Of a stretch of DNA of 64,000 bases, positions 23,389 through 32,182 are shown in pieces. How positions within the stretch are numbered: the stretch's first letter is position 1; each line of letters begins with the position of its first letter. This DNA comes from Lysinibacillus sp. B2A1 (lineage in GTDB: Bacteria > Bacillota > Bacilli > Bacillales_A > Planococcaceae), in assembly GCA_002973635.1 (NCBI GenBank), contig CP027224.1:506501-570500 (forward strand), given 5' to 3'. The notes under the pieces are model-generated. The model was not told where the DNA came from and ran no database searches. It saw only the letters and a list, made by a program, of their open reading frames with translations. The position numbers and the translations under genes were made by a program.

Positions 23389-24375
23389 ATGGCAACTATA
23401 AAGGCAGCGATCTTAGGATTTGGGACGGTAGGTCAGGGGATTTACCATATATTAAACGAAAAGCGAGAAGAGCTTAAAAATAAATTAGGCATTGAGTTAG
23501 AAGTAGCAAAAATCTTAGTGACAGATGCTAGTCGTGAACGTGTACCTGGCACAGCACATTTGATGACAACTAGTATGGATGATGTATTAGCGGAACCGGG
23601 CATGCAGGTTGTTTTTGAGGCAATCGTGAATGAGGAGCCAGCTTTTACATATTTAAAGCGCGCAGTTGAACATAAATGTCATGTCATTACTGCTAATAAG
23701 GTAATGTTCGCTAAGAGAGGCTTAGAGTTACAAGATCTTGCGAAAGTGAATGGTGTTTTTGTAGGTTATGAGGCGACAACTGCGGGCGGAGTACCTGTCA
23801 TTAAAACAATGAAAAATATTTTACTTGTCAATGACGTAAGTCGTATTCAAGGCATTCTAAATGGGACATGTAACTATATATTAACGAAAATGCGTGCAGA
23901 AGGATGGTCGTTTGAGACGGCGCTAAAAGAAGCACAAAATTTAGGGTACGCAGAGGCAGACCCATATAACGATATTTCAGGTCAAGATTCGTTTAAGAAA
24001 TTAATGGTGTTAAGTGCATTGGCATTTGGTGAGCAGCCGGATTGGGCAGAAGTAGAAGTGATTGGCATTGACAGCATTTCTGCTGAACAGGTAAAGGAAG
24101 CAACTGCAAAGGGTCTGCGCTATCGTCATGTTGCAGAGGTAGAAAGACTAGCAGATGGTAAGATTATAGCCAAAGTAGAACCTTTATTAGTAGACGCAGA
24201 ACACCCGCTGTATCCAGTAGATGATGTAAATAATGCTGTTGCCTTAGACACGAACTATATCGGCACTTTGACGCTTGTAGGACCTGGTGCAGGCATGTAT
24301 CCTACAGCCAGTGTTATGGTTGAGGATTATGCTGAAATTATTGGTAAACGTGCTGGGTTTGTTGTGAGTATTTAA
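23389..24375 (+). CDS. hom: Homoserine dehydrogenase, short form without ACT domain
   Basis: A 328-residue NAD(P)-dependent enzyme converting aspartate semialdehyde to homoserine. It shows the N-terminal GFGTVGQG dinucleotide motif, ITANKVMFAKRG (catalytic Lys region), GILNGTCNYIL, AEADPYNDISGQDSFKKL (the Asp-Lys catalytic site) and the final GPGAGMYPTASVM. The usual C-terminal ACT regulatory domain (about 100 residues in Bacillus Hom) is missing, so threonine feedback through ACT is not expected. The reading frame opens at 23329, but ATG 23389, behind GGAGGG, fits the Rossmann start and is chosen. It is monocistronic, not with thrC/thrB, and may supply metY. Confidence 0.9.
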   Translation: MATIKAAILGFGTVGQGIYHILNEKREELKNKLGIELEVAKILVTDASRERVPGTAHLMTTSMDDVLAEPGMQVVFEAIVNEEPAFTYLKRAVEHKCHVITANKVMFAKRGLELQDLAKVNGVFVGYEATTAGGVPVIKTMKNILLVNDVSRIQGILNGTCNYILTKMRAEGWSFETALKEAQNLGYAEADPYNDISGQDSFKKLMVLSALAFGEQPDWAEVEVIGIDSISAEQVKEATAKGLRYRHVAEVERLADGKIIAKVEPLLVDAEHPLYPVDDVNNAVALDTNYIGTLTLVGPGAGMYPTASVMVEDYAEIIGKRAGFVVSI

Positions 24376-24399
24376 CTTCTTTCATCAAAAATCTCCCAC

Positions 24400-24635
24400 C
24401 TGTATAGATGGTGAGATGAATGCGAATTTTAGCTACTTTTCAGCGGGTGTCCAAACACCCGCTGAAAGAAGTTAAGTCTCCGGCGGATGTCACGGAATCG
24501 AAAAGGAGTTAATAAAGGATGTTAGCCTAAAATCATCGCATCCATTCGATAACGGCTAACTGACCTGCATCACGCAGGCCTAAGCACAAAGACGATTCCA
24601 GACGCAATTATGCAGAGGCATAATTGATATAGTAA
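24400..24635 (+). repeat. Dispersed intergenic repeat, copy E
   Basis: Contains GGTGAGATGAATGCG, the best hairpin of the family (CAGCGGGTGT-CCAA-ACACCCGCTG, 24441-24464), TCTCCGGCGGATGTCACGGAA, a unique middle with TGACCTGCATCACGCAGG, and the end CAGACGCAATTATGC..GCATAATTGATAT. It occupies the 330-bp gap between hom and the small HTH gene; no gene is present. Confidence 0.75.
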
Positions 24636-24681
24636 AACGCAAAGTTACAAGGATTGCTACTTGATAACTTTGCGTTTTTTG
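24634..24681. terminator. Terminator between convergent hom and HTH genes
   Basis: AAAACGCAAAGTTA and TAACTTTGCGTTTT form a perfect 14-bp stem, followed by TT on the plus strand. Usable in both directions. Confidence 0.8.
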
Positions 24682-24703
24682 TTGAACGATCTACATTAAT
24701 TTG

Positions 24704-24934
24704 TTAATCCTCGTCCTTCACATCGATATCCTCAGGTATTGGAGTATTACGCCAAATTTCTATTTCTTCTTTAATGCGTTCTAACTGATCAAAGTACGTA
24801 TTAAACTGTCCGCTATTAATTAAGATTTGGTCTCCATCATATACAGATCGAATGCGTCCCTCGTAGACTAATCGTAGAATTTGGTCTTCAGAGATGCCAA
24901 GATCTATCGCTGTTTCTTCAACTGTTTTATACAT
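24704..24934 (-). CDS. Small helix-turn-helix (excisionase/MerR-like) protein
   Basis: A 76-residue protein whose first 50 residues form an excisionase-type HTH: YKTVEETAIDLGISEDQILRLVYEGRIRSVYDGDQILI. This is the helix-turn-helix plus wing of the HTH_17 family. An acidic helical tail follows. Such small proteins bind DNA; here no integrase or phage gene is nearby, so it is probably a chromosomal regulator rather than a true excisionase. ATG 24934 follows AAAGGAGAG. Monocistronic. Confidence 0.75.
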   Translation of the reverse strand: MYKTVEETAIDLGISEDQILRLVYEGRIRSVYDGDQILINSGQFNTYFDQLERIKEEIEIWRNTPIPEDIDVKDED

Positions 24935-24954
24935 ATTTTTCTCTCCTTTTATCT

Positions 24955-25165
24955 TGATTCAGCAATTCTTTACTGTGCGAAAGCGTAGCGGCAAGTATAG
25001 AATGCTTCTCCCCCCTAAAAGTGGAGAGATGAATGCGGTTTTTTCAGCGAGCGTACAAATGCCTGCTGAATCAAGATAAAGCAGTGAATATCACGGTTTT
25101 TGAAGAGGAGCTTTTCGAGCGAGCTCGGAAAAATCCGAACGTAATTACGCTAGAGCATAAATGAC
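24955..25165 (+). repeat. Dispersed intergenic repeat, copy F
   Basis: TTGATTCAGCA, then the GTGCGAAAGCGTAGCGGCA module (24974-24992), GGAGAGATGAATGCGG, CAGCGAGCGTACAAATGCCTGCTG hairpin remnants, TCAAGATAAAGC, ATATCACGGTTTTTGAAGAGGA, a TTTTCGAGCGAGCTCGGAAAA palindrome and AATCCGAACGTAATTACGCT. Closest to copy G at 29.9 kb. It overlaps the 3' end of the ORF fragment on the minus strand. Confidence 0.75.
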
Positions 25166-25385
25166 CACTTTTATTATAACGTCCTTTTCTAAGAAAAGCA
25201 TAATCATCACTTAGGTAATTTAAAAATGGTAATTGTTTGATTTTGGATAAATCTGTATTATTAAAGGTATGATAGTGTTCTCGATGAGAGAGGAGCATTA
25301 TCTGATATTTCCATTTTTGTCCTTCTAGCTGCTTTATTAATTGGCATGTAACGATTCGTTCTGCAATTGGCGGAGGGTTATTCAT
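25071..25385 (-). pseudogene. ORF fragment running into a dispersed repeat
   Basis: The first 75 residues (MNNPPPIAERIVTCQLIKQL onwards) have a natural amino-acid composition. The last 25 are encoded by repeat copy F, so the true C-terminus has been replaced or lost. The frame is open upstream to about 25422 (coding for TTYYKNEEFLKLL) but offers no start codon there, and the ATG at 25385 has no ribosome binding site. It looks like an internal piece of a larger protein I cannot identify, truncated at both ends, overlapping the promoter side of the response regulator. Could also be chance. Confidence 0.35.
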
Positions 25386-25472
25386 TAAAAGCTTAAGAAA
25401 TTCTTCATTTTTATAATAAGTGGTTTTTAAGATTTGAACGGTACACTATTAATTGAGAGCGAGGTGTATATC

Positions 25473-26165
25473 ATGACGAAACTAACAGTTCTTGTAACAG
25501 ACGATGATCAAGATATTCGTGATGGTATTGAAATCTATTTAAAAAATGAAGGCTATAATGTGATAAAAGCTGCTGACGGTTTAGAAGCACTTGAAAAACT
25601 AAAAAACAATGAAGTACATTTAATTATTTTAGATATTATGATGCCCAATATGGATGGTATAACTGCGACGTTTAAAATTAGAGAAGAGCGCAATATTCCA
25701 ATTATTATGCTTAGTGCTAAGGCAGAGGATGGCGATAAAATTCATGGATTATCTGTTGGTGCAGATGACTATGTAACCAAGCCTTTTCATCCATTAGAGC
25801 TGCTGGCACGTGTAAAATCACAGCTTCGTCGTTATGTACAACTTGGGACGTACAATGAAGGTACAACGAAAATAGAAATTGATGGACTGCTATTAGATGA
25901 AGATGCTAAAGAAGTAGTTCTAGAAGGTGAACCAGTTCGATTAACACCAATTGAATACAAAATAACTGAGTTATTAATGAAAAATGCAGGGCGTGTGTTT
26001 TCAATTCGGGAAATTTATGAGCGTGTTTGGAATGAAGAAGCCTATAATGCTGAGAATATTGTGGCTGTTCATATTCGAAAAATACGTGAAAAAATTGAAG
26101 CAGATCCGAAAAATCCACGCTATCTAAAGGTGGTATGGGGCGTTGGCTATAAAATGGAAAAATAA
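25473..26165 (+). CDS. OmpR-family response regulator
   Basis: A 230-residue regulator: receiver domain (residues 1-118) with acidic pocket Asp10/Asp11, phospho-acceptor Asp54 in LDIMMPNMDG, and Lys in VTKPFHP. A C-terminal winged helix follows (about 130-228; LTPIEYKITELLMKNAGRVF and VAVHIRKIREKIE). The frame opens at 25434, but ATG 25473 follows GCGAGGTG with 6 nt and begins the domain correctly. It is followed by a small membrane ORF and then its histidine kinase. The VanR-like subgroup is likely by similarity of the kinase. The signal sensed is unknown. Confidence 0.92.
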   Translation: MTKLTVLVTDDDQDIRDGIEIYLKNEGYNVIKAADGLEALEKLKNNEVHLIILDIMMPNMDGITATFKIREERNIPIIMLSAKAEDGDKIHGLSVGADDYVTKPFHPLELLARVKSQLRRYVQLGTYNEGTTKIEIDGLLLDEDAKEVVLEGEPVRLTPIEYKITELLMKNAGRVFSIREIYERVWNEEAYNAENIVAVHIRKIREKIEADPKNPRYLKVVWGVGYKMEK

Positions 26166-26298
26166 AATCGAACAATATATAACAATACTTGGTTTCGTAG
26201 CAGGAGTTATTGGGTTAATTTATTTCGGTATCTATGCCTATCAAATGGTAAATGCTCGCTCTTCTGAGGTACTACAATTACTTGAAAGAATTTTTTAG
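26143..26298 (+). CDS. Possible small single-pass membrane protein between RR and HK
   Basis: A 51-residue ORF overlapping the last 23 bases of the response regulator and ending 17 bases before the kinase start. Starting at TTG 26143 (9 nt after AAAGGTGG), it reads MAIKWKNKIEQYITILGFVA, continues as a hydrophobic helix (VIGLIYFGIYAYQMV), and ends in an amphipathic tail. A basic N-terminus plus one helix predicts an N-in membrane peptide. Small membrane peptides can modulate sensor kinases, but that role is inference. With a TTG start and no known homologue it is a tentative gene. Confidence 0.4.
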   Translation: MAIKWKNKIEQYITILGFVAGVIGLIYFGIYAYQMVNARSSEVLQLLERIF

Positions 26299-26315
26299 AG
26301 GGGAGAGTGTTCAGC

Positions 26316-28508
26316 GTGGTGAAAAAATGGAAATCCCTTCTTGCACTTTTGTGCTTAATTTGGGCTATTTTCAGTATATTTACATTCACTAGGGTAGGGT
26401 ATCAATATATTGGGAAATCTTATTTTCAATCTGAAAATTTTCAGCATGAAATTGATAATTTTCAATCTCAGTTAGGACCATTCGTATTAAATTTACCAAC
26501 TGCTGAGGATTTAAAAAGTAAAATAGAGGTTAATCAAAATGAAATTGAAGATCACCGTAATTATTTTGGAACTTTGGGAGAACAGATCGATAGCATAAAG
26601 GCTCAATATGAAGATCGCATTCAGGAAGCTGCCAATGTAAATGCAACAGATTTAAAAACTAAGCTTGAAAAAGAACGAGATGAAAAGATAAAAGATATTA
26701 CAACTAATTTTGAGGATGATGAGCATGTCCGAAAAAAAATCCTTGCTCAAAAAGAAGAAGTTATTGATCAATATATAAAGGCCGCAAAAGACGAAGCAAA
26801 AAGTTTTGCGAAAAACTATAATTATTGGTCCTATGAATTAACGAACACCGAGACAGGTAAAACATATCGTTCAGGTGATGTTTCTGAAAGTAGTACCTAT
26901 AAAATAAGATACACGTCGCAACGTCCATTAACTACTTGGAACATTAGTGATAATTTAAGTCATATTTTTTATCGAACGGATACCAATGTTGAAACAGAGC
27001 CTTTAAGAGAAACTGCTGACTACACGGGCATTATTTCGATTTCTAAAAAATCAGCTCAATTAGCAAGTATTATGGATGGCTATGAGCAGTTTACACGTAA
27101 TCAATATATTTTCTTCTTTATTTGGATAACAGGTATTGTAGCGGCTGTTTTTGCATGGAAAGGTCGCAAAGAAGTACTCCAGGTGGTACAGGGTATCAAG
27201 GAAAAAGAAGCCCTTGCTAGGATGAAAATTGATTTTCAGTTAATAATTTTGTTTATATCTGGCTGTATATATTGGGCGGCATCACAAATTGCCTTTGAAT
27301 CCATCGAATACTACTATCAAAATAATTATGTAAGCTATGTACTAAGTTTTTTATTTAAAGTTGGAGCACTATTTATTGTTGGTATTTTGTTCTATGTTCA
27401 GCTGATATGGTTATATGATCGATTGAATACGGCCAAGAAACTAGAGGGAAATTTAAAGTCCAGCTATTTATGGGCATTAGGGGATTCGATGACTGATTTA
27501 TTTATCAATCGATCCATTGCACTACATTCTTTTGTCATGATTGGTGCAGCCTTTTTCGGCGGTGGCAGCCTTGTAGCTTCCATGTTAAGAGGTGGCGGAT
27601 TCCCTGTACTAGTTTTGGGTATTTGTGCAATTATAGGTTTTCCGTCTGTTATTGTCTTTTTATCTAGAATGGGCTATTTAAACCGAATTATGAAGGATAC
27701 GAAGGATATGGCAGAAGGGCGCTTAAACCGTGATGTCAAGGTAATAGGCAAATCGCCACTTAAGGAACATGCAGAAAATCTTAATCATTTAAGAGAAGGT
27801 GTTCGTACATCTATGCATGAGCAGGCAAAAAGTGAGCGTTTAAAAACAGAGCTTATTACGAATGTTAGTCATGATTTGCGTACACCACTGACATCAATAA
27901 TTACCTATACTGATTTACTAAAAAATCCTGACATTACAGAGGAAGAGCGTAAACAATACATTCATATACTAGATAAAAAATCAGAGCGCTTGAAAGTGCT
28001 GATTGAGGATTTATTTGAGGTTTCGAAAATGGCAAGTGGCAATATCGAGCTTCACCGAAGTAGAGTAGATTTAACCCAGTTAATACAGCAAGCAGTAGGG
28101 GAACATGAGGAGGATTTAGTACAGGCTCATTTAGATTTAAGAATGACCAAACCTAATGAACCAATATATGCTTATGTTGATGGGCAAAAATGGTGGAGGC
28201 TAGTTGATAATTTAATTGTCAATGTATTAAAATATGCATTAGAAGGTACACGGGTTTATGTAACATTGAAACGTACAGCAGATGGTGATGCTGAATTTAC
28301 GGTGAAAAATGTAGCTAAATATGAAATTAGTGAGGATGCTGAGGAATTATTTGAACGTTTTAAACGGGCAGATGCTTCAAGACATACAGAGGGCTCAGGG
28401 CTGGGATTAGCAATCGCTCAATCCATCGTTGATCTTCACGGTGCTCGAATGAGTATAGATGTGGATGGAGATTTATTTAAAGTGATTGTTCGCATTCCAG
28501 CAGTTTAG
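26316..28508 (+). CDS. Sensor histidine kinase, large VanS-like type
   Basis: A membrane kinase of 730 residues. A first helix (residues about 8-28) is followed by a long extracellular domain (30-262, with coiled-coil-rich 60-165). Five or so further helices (about 265-285, 310-330, 345-368, 405-425, 435-455), a HAMP-like linker, a HisKA domain with His519 in NVSHDLRTPLTS and an ATPase domain (DNLIVNVLKY N-box, GSGLGLAIAQSI G-box) complete it. The first frame codon, GTG 26307, is 1 nt after GGGGAG; GTG 26316 has 10 nt and is chosen. It pairs with the upstream response regulator. The extra helix bundle resembles Bacillus kinases with 6-7 helices; the signal is unknown. Confidence 0.9.
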   Translation: MVKKWKSLLALLCLIWAIFSIFTFTRVGYQYIGKSYFQSENFQHEIDNFQSQLGPFVLNLPTAEDLKSKIEVNQNEIEDHRNYFGTLGEQIDSIKAQYEDRIQEAANVNATDLKTKLEKERDEKIKDITTNFEDDEHVRKKILAQKEEVIDQYIKAAKDEAKSFAKNYNYWSYELTNTETGKTYRSGDVSESSTYKIRYTSQRPLTTWNISDNLSHIFYRTDTNVETEPLRETADYTGIISISKKSAQLASIMDGYEQFTRNQYIFFFIWITGIVAAVFAWKGRKEVLQVVQGIKEKEALARMKIDFQLIILFISGCIYWAASQIAFESIEYYYQNNYVSYVLSFLFKVGALFIVGILFYVQLIWLYDRLNTAKKLEGNLKSSYLWALGDSMTDLFINRSIALHSFVMIGAAFFGGGSLVASMLRGGGFPVLVLGICAIIGFPSVIVFLSRMGYLNRIMKDTKDMAEGRLNRDVKVIGKSPLKEHAENLNHLREGVRTSMHEQAKSERLKTELITNVSHDLRTPLTSIITYTDLLKNPDITEEERKQYIHILDKKSERLKVLIEDLFEVSKMASGNIELHRSRVDLTQLIQQAVGEHEEDLVQAHLDLRMTKPNEPIYAYVDGQKWWRLVDNLIVNVLKYALEGTRVYVTLKRTADGDAEFTVKNVAKYEISEDAEELFERFKRADASRHTEGSGLGLAIAQSIVDLHGARMSIDVDGDLFKVIVRIPAV

Positions 28509-28513
28509 ATAAT

Positions 28514-28543
28514 ACAGCGGCAAATAGTTTGCCGCTGTTTTTT
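28514..28543. terminator. Terminator between convergent genes
   Basis: ACAGCGGCAAA-TAG-TTTGCCGCTGT, a perfect 11-bp stem, then TTTTTTT. Placed directly after the kinase stop and at the end of the acyl-CoA dehydrogenase gene. Confidence 0.85.
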
Positions 28544-29691
28544 TATAAGCCTAAGTTTTTAGCTATAATTACTTTCATGACTTCATTGGTTCCCGCATAG
28601 ATGGACATAACAGGGATATCTCGGTATCTTCGAGCAATTTTATATTCTTCCATATAACCATAGCCTCCATGTAATTGCATACATTGGATAGCAAGCTCAC
28701 GTGCATTTTCCGTGATCCAGTATTTAGCCATGGATACTTTTGTGACAACATCATTTCCTGCAATATGCTCTTCAATTAAGGATTCTAAAAAGGATTTACC
28801 AAGCTCAATTTTTGTGGCCATTTCAGCTATCTTAAATTGAGTATTTTGAAAATTACCAATGGATTTTCCAAAAGCTTCTCTTGATTTTACATAATCAATT
28901 GTCAAGGCTAACATATCCTCAGCAGCCGTCTGTGCGGCAATAGCTACTGCTAAACGTTCCTGCTGTAGCTTTTCCATCATATAGATAAAGCCTTTTCCTT
29001 CTTCACCAAGAAGGTTTTCTACAGGCACACGACAGTCCTCGAAATATAGCTCAGCTGTATCTTGTGCGTGCATCCCAACCTTATCAAGTTTACGCCCTTT
29101 TATGAAACCTGCTGTGCCATCCTCGATGACTAGAAGGCTTATACCGCGATGTTTTTTTTCAGCCTGAGGATTTGTTTTCACCGCAACAACTGCTAAATTT
29201 GTATGAATGCCATTTGTGATAAAAGTTTTTTGTCCATTAACGACATAATGATCACCGTCACGAATAGCTGTGGTTTGAATATTTGCCAAGTCGGACCCAG
29301 CTCCTGGTTCTGTCATTGCAATGGCAGTAATATAGTCGCCTGTAACACATTTAGGCAGCCAACGTGCTTTTTGCTCTTGTGTGCCATATGCTTCAATATA
29401 GGGCACAACAATATCATTATGCAGGCCAATGCCAATAAGACTGGAGCCTATTCTCTCTAGTTCCTCTTGAATGATGACACCAAAGCTAAAATCTAATCCA
29501 AGACCGCCAAATTGTTCTTCTACCTGTGGACATAGATAGCCCATTTCTCCAAGCTTATGCCAAAAATTGAGTGGTATGAGGTGATCCTTTTCCCATTGCT
29601 CATAGTGTGGCTCGGCTTCCTCGGCTAAAAACTTTCGTATAGTTTTACGGAATAACTCATGCTCAGCTGATTCAAATTTATACCTTGTCAT
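28543..29691 (-). CDS. Acyl-CoA dehydrogenase
   Basis: A 382-residue FAD enzyme of the acyl-CoA dehydrogenase family, oxidising acyl-CoA to trans-2-enoyl-CoA. It shows MTEPGAGSDLANIQTTA (FAD/substrate loop), the middle-domain VNGQKTFITNG, and the C-terminal QLHGGYGYMEEYKIARRYRD. The catalytic base is expected at the Glu in MSIYAGTNEV or a neighbour: in place of the usual Y-E-G-T the sequence reads Y-A-G-T, so the base may be at the alternative position used by isovaleryl/long-chain types. ATG 29691 follows AAAAGGGGTG. Monocistronic; the chain length is not predictable. Confidence 0.9.
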   Translation of the reverse strand: MTRYKFESAEHELFRKTIRKFLAEEAEPHYEQWEKDHLIPLNFWHKLGEMGYLCPQVEEQFGGLGLDFSFGVIIQEELERIGSSLIGIGLHNDIVVPYIEAYGTQEQKARWLPKCVTGDYITAIAMTEPGAGSDLANIQTTAIRDGDHYVVNGQKTFITNGIHTNLAVVAVKTNPQAEKKHRGISLLVIEDGTAGFIKGRKLDKVGMHAQDTAELYFEDCRVPVENLLGEEGKGFIYMMEKLQQERLAVAIAAQTAAEDMLALTIDYVKSREAFGKSIGNFQNTQFKIAEMATKIELGKSFLESLIEEHIAGNDVVTKVSMAKYWITENARELAIQCMQLHGGYGYMEEYKIARRYRDIPVMSIYAGTNEVMKVIIAKNLGL

Positions 29692-29904
29692 TTGAATAAC
29701 ACCCCTTTTAGCTAGTAAATGCGTAAATTTACCTTCTTTGTTGTTATAATACTGGAAAAATTGTGAAAATAAAAGAGCTATATTATTTTGAGTAATTCAT
29801 GAAAGATGACGAAAATGTCACTAATCCCAGGAAATTGTCATGTAAAACGTGAGAAAAAATAGAAAGTGGCAGGGTACAATTTAATTGGCAATAGGGCACT
29901 CGCT

Positions 29905-30056
29905 TTCCTTAGTAGTTTATCTTGATTCAGCGGATGTACAAACCCCTGCTGAATCGTGATAAAGCCTCGGCGGATGTCACGGATTTGAAGAGGATTTTTT
30001 CGAGTGAACTCGAAAAAATCCGAACGCAATTACGCTGGGGCTTAATTGATTCTAAG
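29905..30056 (+). repeat. Dispersed intergenic repeat, copy G
   Basis: TTTATCTTGATTCAGC (29916-29931) pairs with GCTGAATCGTGATAAA (29948-29963) around a GGATGTACAAACCCCT loop. Then AGCCTCGGCGGATGTCACGG, the palindrome TTTTTTCGAGTGAACTCGAAAAAA and AATCCGAACGCAATTACGCTGGGGCTTAATTGATTC. This is the most compact complete copy. The rest of the 440-bp gap holds AT-rich sequence with no recognisable signal besides the RBS of the next gene. Confidence 0.8.
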
Positions 30057-30129
30057 TACTTATTAAAATATGAATGGTAAAGATAATGCTATAATCAGTT
30101 AAGAATAAATGAAAGTAGAGGACTAGAAT

Positions 30130-31209
30130 ATGCCAAAAGTAATCGGTGGAATTCTTCTATTAAGTATTTATAGCGCATTAACATTTTACATAGGGTGGGG
30201 ATTAAGGCAGTGGCTTGTCTCACTGGGATGGTTTCGTTACCCTATACTCTATTGGTTAGTACTGTTTGTTGCTGCATTTAGCATTGTTATTGGAAGACTG
30301 CACGGGTCTTTGAAAATATTCTCAGTAATAGGGAATTACTGGATGTTTATTTTTGAATACGGATTATTAATTTGTTTAACAGCACATGTAGTAATTTGGT
30401 TAAGCCCCTTTAAAAATGTGCAAATAATTGGTAGTATAGCAATTGCTGTGTTGTTTGTACTAAGTATTGTTGGCTCCTATTTAGCGTATTCTCCTGTAGT
30501 CCGTCATTTAGAGTTCACGATGGATAAAAAAACTAGTGAGCTAGATACTTTGAGAGTTGTTGTGGCATCGGATTTTCATTTAGGTGTTCTTTCACATAAA
30601 AGACATTTAGAGCGCTTTGTTACATTTTCGAATGAGGCAAAGCCAGATATCGTTTTTTTAGTTGGAGATATTGTAGATGATGATCCTAAATGGTTTGTAA
30701 ATGAGGGAATGGCAGATGTGATGAAACAGCTAACTGCTACATATGGCGTGTATGGCGTACTGGGCAACCATGAGTATTATGGTAAGAAAATCCCTGAGTT
30801 TGTTGAAGAGATGGAGAAAGCCCATGTGAAAATTTTAAGAGATGAAACTATTCGGATTGATAATACGTTAATAGTAACTGGTCAAGAGGATCTGACGAAC
30901 AAGGAAAGAAAGCAACTTGATGCCTTGAAGTTAACAGATGATCTGCCATGGTTTGTGATGAATCATACACCAAATGATTTAAACACACCTGCAGATTTGG
31001 GTGTAGACTTTCATATGTCAGGACATACACATAAAGGACAGCTTTGGCCTAATCAGTATATAACCTCTCGTGTATTTGAGCTCGATTACGGTTATAAGAT
31101 GAAGGAGCAAATGCATACACTTGTTTCATCAGGTTTTGGCTTTTGGGGTCCTCCAATGAGGATAGGCAGCCGTTCAGAACTATGGGTAGTGGATATACGT
31201 TTACAATAA
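30130..31209 (+). CDS. Membrane-anchored metallophosphoesterase (YkuE/YaeI-like)
   Basis: A 359-residue protein: four hydrophobic helices in the first 115 residues, then a calcineurin-like phosphoesterase domain. The metal ligands are visible in order: ASDFHLG (Asp-x-His), LVGDIVDD (GD), GVLGNHEYY (GNH), VMNHTPND and SGHTHKGQ (GHxH). It would hydrolyse phosphoesters at the membrane surface; in Bacilli related enzymes act on UDP-sugar or lipid intermediates, but the substrate here is unknown. ATG 30130 follows AGAGGACTAGAAT. It precedes uppP by 95 bp and may be cotranscribed with it, linking it to envelope lipid metabolism. Confidence 0.85.
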   Translation: MPKVIGGILLLSIYSALTFYIGWGLRQWLVSLGWFRYPILYWLVLFVAAFSIVIGRLHGSLKIFSVIGNYWMFIFEYGLLICLTAHVVIWLSPFKNVQIIGSIAIAVLFVLSIVGSYLAYSPVVRHLEFTMDKKTSELDTLRVVVASDFHLGVLSHKRHLERFVTFSNEAKPDIVFLVGDIVDDDPKWFVNEGMADVMKQLTATYGVYGVLGNHEYYGKKIPEFVEEMEKAHVKILRDETIRIDNTLIVTGQEDLTNKERKQLDALKLTDDLPWFVMNHTPNDLNTPADLGVDFHMSGHTHKGQLWPNQYITSRVFELDYGYKMKEQMHTLVSSGFGFWGPPMRIGSRSELWVVDIRLQ

Positions 31210-31304
31210 CCTATAGTAATAGCTATTTTAGGTAAGTTGATAATCTTAGGTCTTCTTCTAACCATAGATAATCAGTTATATTCAAAAAAAGGTAAGGTGA
31301 CAAC

Positions 31305-32138
31305 GTGGAAATCATAGAGTTATTAAAGGCACTTATTTTAGGTTTTGTAGAGGGCATGACAGAGTTTGCGCCAGTTTCGTCGACAGGTCATATGATTATA
31401 GTAGACGATATGTGGTTAAAGACAGAGGAATTTCTAGGGATGTATCCCGCCAATACGTTTAAAATTGTTGTACAATTAGGATCTATATTAGCCGTTGTTG
31501 TAGTAATGTGGAAACGAATGCTAAACCTAGTTGGACTTTATAAAATTGATGGGCAATCAACATCTGTGAAAGGTCACTTCAATTTATTGCATGTAATTGT
31601 AGGGATGTTACCAGCAGTTGTGTTAGGTTTTGCCTTTAAAGATTTTATTGATGATCATTTATTTAAAGTAGAGCATGTTATTTATGCATTAGTGGCTGGG
31701 GCTCTTTTAATGATAGCCGCAGATAAGCTTGCTCCAAAAAGACCAAAAGTGGATTCGCTAGATAAAATCTCCTACGGTTTAGCATTTAAAGTAGGCTTAG
31801 TACAATGTTTATCACTGTGGCCAGGGTTCTCCCGTTCTGGTGCAACAATTTCTGGTGGTGTACTATTTGGTATGAGTCACCGTGTAGCTGCTGATTTTAC
31901 TTTTATTATGGCTGTACCCATTATGGCAGGAGCTAGTCTAGTCTCTGTATTGAAAAACTGGGATACGTTATCCATGGATTATTTGGGCTTCTATGTAGTA
32001 GGCTTTATTAGTTCATTTGTCTTTGCATTACTTTCTATTAAATTCTTTTTAGCGCTCATTTCTAAAGTGAAATTGATGCCATTTGCTATTTATCGTTTAG
32101 TATTAGCAGCCGTATTAGCCATTATTATCTTTATGTAA
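31305..32138 (+). CDS. uppP: Undecaprenyl-diphosphatase (BacA/UppP)
   Basis: A 277-residue polytopic protein that dephosphorylates undecaprenyl pyrophosphate to recycle the cell-wall carrier lipid and gives bacitracin tolerance. Both family motifs are present: EGMTEFAPVSSTGHM near residue 15 (usually EGxTEFLPVSSTGH, here Ala for Leu) and PGFSRSGATISGG near residue 170. The start codon is GTG with AAGGTG 5 nt before. Length fits (265-280). A terminator follows directly. Confidence 0.95.
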   Translation: MEIIELLKALILGFVEGMTEFAPVSSTGHMIIVDDMWLKTEEFLGMYPANTFKIVVQLGSILAVVVVMWKRMLNLVGLYKIDGQSTSVKGHFNLLHVIVGMLPAVVLGFAFKDFIDDHLFKVEHVIYALVAGALLMIAADKLAPKRPKVDSLDKISYGLAFKVGLVQCLSLWPGFSRSGATISGGVLFGMSHRVAADFTFIMAVPIMAGASLVSVLKNWDTLSMDYLGFYVVGFISSFVFALLSIKFFLALISKVKLMPFAIYRLVLAAVLAIIIFM

Positions 32139-32145
32139 ATTAGAT

Positions 32146-32182
32146 AGTCACTCTTCTTTTAAAAAGACGAGTGACTTTTTTT
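32146..32182 (+). terminator. Terminator of uppP
   Basis: AGTCACTCTTCTT pairs with AAGACGAGTGACT (one mismatch), followed by TTTTTT. Confidence 0.85.

Noticed and set aside
24704..24934. Prophage or integrative element marked by the excisionase-like protein
   Set aside because: No integrase, attachment-site duplication or other phage gene is nearby; the HTH domain is common in chromosomal regulators.
29838..30029. 63-residue minus-strand ORF
   Set aside because: Lies on repeat copy G, has no RBS and a similar frame appears in other copies only by shared repeat sequence.
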